DNA of 64,000 bases from RGIG4608 sp045637205 (GTDB lineage Bacteria; Bacillota; Clostridia; Oscillospirales; CAG-272): contig JAZTYY010000078.1 in NCBI GenBank assembly GCA_045637205.1, positions 5,315 to 69,314 on the forward strand, given 5' to 3'. The position numbers and the translations under genes were made by a program. Position 1 is the first letter of the stretch. Each line of letters begins with the position of its first letter. Under the pieces are notes generated by a model. That model was not told where the DNA came from, searched no databases, and saw only the letters and a program-made list of their open reading frames with translations. Positions 60,120 to 64,000 of the stretch are shown piece after piece.

Positions 60120-61184
60120 ATGAAATCAAAAGCAGCTGATTATCTCATTTATGATGAACAAACAGGAAAATACTATGAGGACCCCGAACAAAAGGTTCGT
60201 GATGATGTCGAAAAGCATCATTGGAAGCATGTGGGGTTGACAATTCTTAAGGACTGGCGACTTTACTTAATGCTTATTCCTATGATTCTCGTATTCTTCT
60301 TCTGGCGTTATATGCCAATGTATGAGCTCCTTGGCTCATTCAAGATTTACGATGCAGTTCAGGGAGTTTCAGACCAGTTCTATTCAGGATTCTCATATTT
60401 CAAACAGCTTTTCGCTGGTGAAACAACTATTTCCATTGAATTCTGGAGAGCGTTTAGAAACACATTCTTGCTTAGTTTCTATGGTTTGTGCTTCGGCTTC
60501 CCCATGCCCATCATAATCGCCATCTTCTTTAACGAAATTAAATCTAATATCGCACGAAGCATTTATCAGGTGCTTACATATTTGCCCAAGTTCATGTCAA
60601 CGGTTGTTATGACATCTCTTATCACAATGCTTGTAAGAGCTGCTTCCCCCGTTGTAGGTATCGAAATGGGTGTTATTTCAAAGTTCTTGGTAACACTTGG
60701 TGTTATCACTCCTGAGGTCGGTGAATTCGGTCTTTTGTATAAGCCCGAATATTTCCGTGCTATTTATCAAATAAGTGGTATTTGGGAAACAGCCGGCTAT
60801 GACAGTATCGTATTCTTCGCAGCGATTATCGCAATCTCACCCACAAGCTATGAAGCGGCACAAATCGACGGTGCTAACAAGTGGGCTCAGATGAGATACG
60901 TTGTTCTTCCCAGTATCCTTTCTACTATTGTAATTATGCTTATCACAAGAATCGGTTCTCTTCTTAACGTTGGTTATGAAAAGGTACTCCTTCTTTCTGA
61001 TACACGTAACTATATGACCGCTGAAGTTGTTTCTTCATTCGCAAACCGTTACGGTCTTGAAGGCTCATCGGCAATGTTCGGTATCACCTCCGCAGCGGAG
61101 ATGATAAACAACGTAATTGGTATGCTTCTTGTAATTGGTGCTAACTCAATTGCACGTAAAGCTTCCGACGTTTCACTTTATTAA
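60120..61184 (+). CDS. Sugar ABC transporter permease, LplB-type (354 aa)
   Basis: A six-helix permease with the coupling-helix motif EAAQIDGANKWAQMRYVVLP near the end and an N-terminal cytoplasmic extension of about 45 residues. It matches the LplB/YtcP-type permeases that import oligosaccharides or rhamnogalacturonan fragments. The start at 60120 has GGAG six bases upstream; an ATG at 60108 overlaps that site. The neighbouring ABC ATPase gene is absent, as is usual for this type, which uses a shared MsmX-like ATPase. Confidence 0.9.
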   Translation: MKSKAADYLIYDEQTGKYYEDPEQKVRDDVEKHHWKHVGLTILKDWRLYLMLIPMILVFFFWRYMPMYELLGSFKIYDAVQGVSDQFYSGFSYFKQLFAGETTISIEFWRAFRNTFLLSFYGLCFGFPMPIIIAIFFNEIKSNIARSIYQVLTYLPKFMSTVVMTSLITMLVRAASPVVGIEMGVISKFLVTLGVITPEVGEFGLLYKPEYFRAIYQISGIWETAGYDSIVFFAAIIAISPTSYEAAQIDGANKWAQMRYVVLPSILSTIVIMLITRIGSLLNVGYEKVLLLSDTRNYMTAEVVSSFANRYGLEGSSAMFGITSAAEMINNVIGMLLVIGANSIARKASDVSLY

Positions 61185-61198
61185 GGAGGTAGACTTAA

Positions 61199-62089
61199 AT
61201 GAAAAGAAGACTTGAATTTTCCGAGCTTTTATTTAAAATCATAAGCTACGTCCTTTTGACAGTATTTGCTCTTTGCTGTCTTTACCCCTTCATTTATGCT
61301 TTGTCCGCTTCAATTAGTGGTATTGAGGAGGTTGAAAGAGGTAAAATCGTTCTTTTGCCCCAAAACGTTCAGTTTGAAGCGTTCTCATTGATGTTTAATG
61401 ATAACAACTTCTGGAACTCATATACAAATACATTGTTCGTTACCTTCTATGGTACACTTTGGGCTATGTTCGTAGCAATTCTTGGTGCATATGCCCTTTC
61501 TAAGAAGAGATTGTTGTTCCGTAAGGGTCTTAACTTCTTCCTTGTATTTACAATGTGGTTCTCAGCAGGTATCGTACCTCAGTACATCAACTACCTTAAC
61601 ACTCAAGACGTGTTCCGTACTTTTGGTATCACAGATGACAAGTGGCTCGTAGTTATTGCCATGGGTATGGCTGCTATGAATATTATTCTTCTTCGTAATG
61701 CTTTTGAAGGTGTTCCTTCAGAAATTGAAGAAGCTGCAATCGTTGACGGTGCTTCTGAATTCCAGGTTCTTACGAACGTATATTTGCCAATGAGCAAGTC
61801 AACTATCGCAACTGTTGCCCTTCTCTTCGGTATCTCTCGTTGGAACGGTTACTTCTGGGCTCGTCGAATGATTATGAACCCCAATGAACAGCCACTTCAG
61901 GTTTACATTCGCCGTTCTTTGGAACAGTATCAGGACCCTGATATTATGGCTGGTTGGAATAAACCCTATGCCTCCGACTCTGTAATCTATTCACTTATAG
62001 TTTGCTCCGTTATTCCGATTCTCGTTATTTACCCCTTCATTCAGAAGTATTTTGCTAAGGGTGTAAATATGGGTGGCGTTAAGGAATAA
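61199..62089 (+). CDS. Sugar ABC transporter permease, LplC-type (296 aa)
   Basis: Six membrane spans with the family coupling motif EEAAIVDGASEFQVLTNVYLP. Begins MKRRLEFSELLFKI with LTVFALCCLYPFIYALSAS as first span. The second permease of the pair; AAGGAGG lies 9 bases before its ATG, 14 bases after the first permease. Confidence 0.9.
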   Translation: MKRRLEFSELLFKIISYVLLTVFALCCLYPFIYALSASISGIEEVERGKIVLLPQNVQFEAFSLMFNDNNFWNSYTNTLFVTFYGTLWAMFVAILGAYALSKKRLLFRKGLNFFLVFTMWFSAGIVPQYINYLNTQDVFRTFGITDDKWLVVIAMGMAAMNIILLRNAFEGVPSEIEEAAIVDGASEFQVLTNVYLPMSKSTIATVALLFGISRWNGYFWARRMIMNPNEQPLQVYIRRSLEQYQDPDIMAGWNKPYASDSVIYSLIVCSVIPILVIYPFIQKYFAKGVNMGGVKE

Positions 62090-62092
62090 CAC

Positions 62093-62122
62093 TCTAAAAT
62101 GATTATTAACGAGTTTTTAGAG
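62093..62122 (+). promoter_or_regulatory. Intercistronic hairpin before the solute-binding protein gene
   Basis: CTCTAAAA (62093-62100) and TTTTAGAG (62115-62122) form an 8-bp stem with a 14-nt loop. Such hairpins between permease and binding-protein genes often set unequal mRNA levels; here it is only a suggestion. Confidence 0.35.
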
Positions 62123-62164
62123 CACTCGTAGTAATAAAAAAATTATTATATGGAGGAAAACACC

Positions 62165-64000
62165 ATGAAAAAACTCTTATCAATTGCATTAATCCTTGCA
62201 ATGATGCTCACTCTCGCAGCTTGTGTTAATCCTGAGCCCCCTGTAACAACCGGTGGTGGTGAATCACAGCTTCCTACAGAATTTGACCTTGAGTATGCTC
62301 AAGGCACAGTTCTTAGAATGGCCACAGGCTACAACAACCTTGACACAGGTTTGTTCTTCTCTGACCCCGCATTGTTTGAGGGCGCAGACAGCATTACTCT
62401 TGCTGACGGCAAAACATACGGCGTTAACTCACTTAAGCCCACTTGGGTAGAAGTTCAGAACAGACTCGGTGTTGTATTTGAAGACAAATGGACAGGCGCT
62501 GGTTCCGCTGAAAAGGAATTCAACGTTTGGAAAGAACAGCTCGACCAGGTTGACATGGTTTCCGGTTCTGCATCCGTTCTTAACGAAAACGGTGTAGCTG
62601 GTAAGCTTGTTAACATCGCTGACTACCTCGATCATATGCCCAACTTTAGAGCTTACCTCGAGGCTAATCCCATCGTTCGTCTTTCTATCACAGGTAGCAC
62701 AGACAACGGCGCTATCTACTTCTCACCCTACTTCGACGGTGTAAACGATATCGAACGTATGCCTCTTATGAGAACTGACTGGGTTGCTAAGCTCCTTGAC
62801 GGTGAAGGCGAATTCGTAGCTGAAGCTTCTAACAATCTTGCAGCAACAGTATATACACCTTACATGCCCACAAGTGGTAAGGTTTCTGTTGAAGTTGTTA
62901 AGCTTGACAAGTCCGGTGTTGAAACAATCACTAAGGACTATGATGCAGCAGGTAACATTATTGCTGCAATGAATGCTGCTGGCACAATTAATGGTGTTCA
63001 GGCAGTTAACATGCTTCGTGATTATATCGATGAAGCTTACAATGGTTACTACGGCACACAGAGATCTAACCTCTTCGTAGGTCAGAACGCTGCTTGGGAC
63101 GCAGACGAGCTTGTTGCTCTTCTTCGTTGCGTAGTTGCTAACCCTCAGACTCTTAACGGTAGAGATTCTATCGAAGGTATCTTCTCTCGTGAAGACGATA
63201 ACAACCAGAGACGTGTTGACATGTTCCGTTTTGCAGGAACACTCTTCGGTGTACGTGGTCTTGAATCTCGTCAGGATTACCTCTACGTAGGTAACGACGG
63301 CTTGCTTCACGACGCTCGTCAGGAAGAAGCTACATACGTTGCTCTTGAAAGAATGAACGCTCTCGTTCAAGAAGGTCTTATTTCTGATTCCTTCATTAAT
63401 GGTTCTGATACAGATACAAAGCCCATGCTTAAGGATGACGCTGGTTTCATGCACTATGACTACAACCAGACTCAGACAATTCACAACGAACCCTCTGCAG
63501 GTGTTCTTAGTGAAGGCGAAAAGTACATGGCAGTTATGGTTCCCGTTGCTCGTTGGAACGACGGTACAGGCGAAGTATTCATGAGATTCACAGAATCTTG
63601 GAGATCTGTTAAGACAGACGGTTGGGGCATCTCTCTTGCAGGTGTTGCAGGTAACCCCGACAAGCTTCACGCAGCTCTTGCTCTTATCGACTATGCATAC
63701 AGCAAACAGGGTCAGATCCTTATGTCCTACGGTCCTGATGATTTCATTAAGAAGAATGCAGATGGTTCTTACGTAACATTTAACTTCAACGGTAAGGAAA
63801 TGCCCGTTATCGCTGATGCTACATTTGCAGAACTTTGGTCTTTGGCATCAGGTAACTATACTAACTATGCACGTCAGTATCTCGGTTCTACTCTTTCATT
63901 CGTAAAGAGCCAGGCATTCGAATATCAGTGCACACACATTGTTGGTAAGGAAGGCGCAGGCAAGATCTCTACTGCTATCGGTCTTGGTCTTATCAAGCAC
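62165..64000 (+). CDS. Extracellular solute-binding lipoprotein of the sugar ABC transporter (partial, cut by right edge)
   Basis: The frame opens at 62165 (GGAGG 8 bases upstream) and stays open to base 64000, 612 codons without stop. The signal peptide is a lipoprotein type with LAAC as lipobox (about residue 20). The mature part after a short Pro/Gly linker is typical of LplA-type binding proteins (EFDLEYAQGTVLRMATGYNN, VFEDKWTG, WKEQLDQVDMV). It captures the oligosaccharide for the two permeases upstream. The C-terminus is outside the window. Confidence 0.85.
   Translation, partial: MKKLLSIALILAMMLTLAACVNPEPPVTTGGGESQLPTEFDLEYAQGTVLRMATGYNNLDTGLFFSDPALFEGADSITLADGKTYGVNSLKPTWVEVQNRLGVVFEDKWTGAGSAEKEFNVWKEQLDQVDMVSGSASVLNENGVAGKLVNIADYLDHMPNFRAYLEANPIVRLSITGSTDNGAIYFSPYFDGVNDIERMPLMRTDWVAKLLDGEGEFVAEASNNLAATVYTPYMPTSGKVSVEVVKLDKSGVETITKDYDAAGNIIAAMNAAGTINGVQAVNMLRDYIDEAYNGYYGTQRSNLFVGQNAAWDADELVALLRCVVANPQTLNGRDSIEGIFSREDDNNQRRVDMFRFAGTLFGVRGLESRQDYLYVGNDGLLHDARQEEATYVALERMNALVQEGLISDSFINGSDTDTKPMLKDDAGFMHYDYNQTQTIHNEPSAGVLSEGEKYMAVMVPVARWNDGTGEVFMRFTESWRSVKTDGWGISLAGVAGNPDKLHAALALIDYAYSKQGQILMSYGPDDFIKKNADGSYVTFNFNGKEMPVIADATFAELWSLASGNYTNYARQYLGSTLSFVKSQAFEYQCTHIVGKEGAGKISTAIGLGLIKH

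Noticed and set aside
62723..63670. Long antisense open frame of 315 aa at the right end
   Set aside because: It is antisense to the solute-binding lipoprotein, which has signal peptide, ribosome-binding site and operon context. The antisense translation is Cys/Val/Thr-rich and low in structure, as expected from a shadow.

Overview
The window looks like a chromosomal segment of a low-GC Gram-positive bacterium, most likely an uncultured gut Clostridia (Bacillota). The support is AT-rich intergenic DNA, strong GGAGG ribosome-binding sites, many TTGAAA/TTGACA-N17-TATAAT promoters, lipoprotein signal peptides, BspA-type surface proteins, an LplB/LplC-type sugar ABC transporter and a cobalamin riboswitch ahead of an ECF-type transporter gene. 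The genus cannot be told from the sequence.

Region 1 (1-12.7 kb) is accessory DNA: the end of a serine recombinase, a small DUF4314-like protein, a peptide-deformylase-like protein paired with a free-standing TipAS domain, and one long minus-strand operon (12403 to 1499) behind a consensus promoter. That operon encodes an excisionase-like HTH protein, two C5-cytosine methyltransferases flanking a PD-(D/E)XK nuclease, an Mrr nuclease, a Nudix hydrolase, an N4/N6 amino-methyltransferase, a protein with two GHKL ATPase modules and a histidine-kinase-like His, and a receiver-like partner.

Region 2 (12.7-15.2 kb) carries a single OLD-like ATPase/TOPRIM gene between two att-like sites. Joining their outer halves rebuilds tRNA-Pro(GGG) from the D-loop to CCA, so this appears to be a 2.45-kb integrase-less cassette inserted in a tRNA anticodon loop. 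Both sites have three G(C/T)TACGCA boxes at identical 22/12-nt spacing. Just beyond is a strong candidate for an undescribed small structured RNA (15427-15501).

Region 3 (15.6-26.6 kb) holds 6-phosphofructokinase, a phage-gene relic, a giant lipoprotein with 20 Cys-rich repeats and BspA-type leucine-rich repeats, and a WYL-regulator operon.

Region 4 (26.7-46 kb) is devoted to glycans and surface proteins: a GH105-type hydrolase, GPH symporter, sugar isomerase and membrane-anchored putative lyase operon, a GH38-like enzyme, a large beta-helix lipoprotein, a zinc-ribbon/InlB-repeat membrane protein with a TetR regulator, and GH31 with a flavin reductase.

Region 5 (46-64 kb) is mixed housekeeping and transport: a lipid-kinase-like protein, UPF0316, a secreted endonuclease I, a TetM-like translational GTPase fused to a Rae1/YacP-like NYN RNase domain, AlkD, a cobalamin-riboswitch-controlled DUF4430 lipoprotein plus ECF S component, a GH3 beta-glucosidase and the start of a sugar ABC transporter whose solute-binding lipoprotein runs off the right edge.
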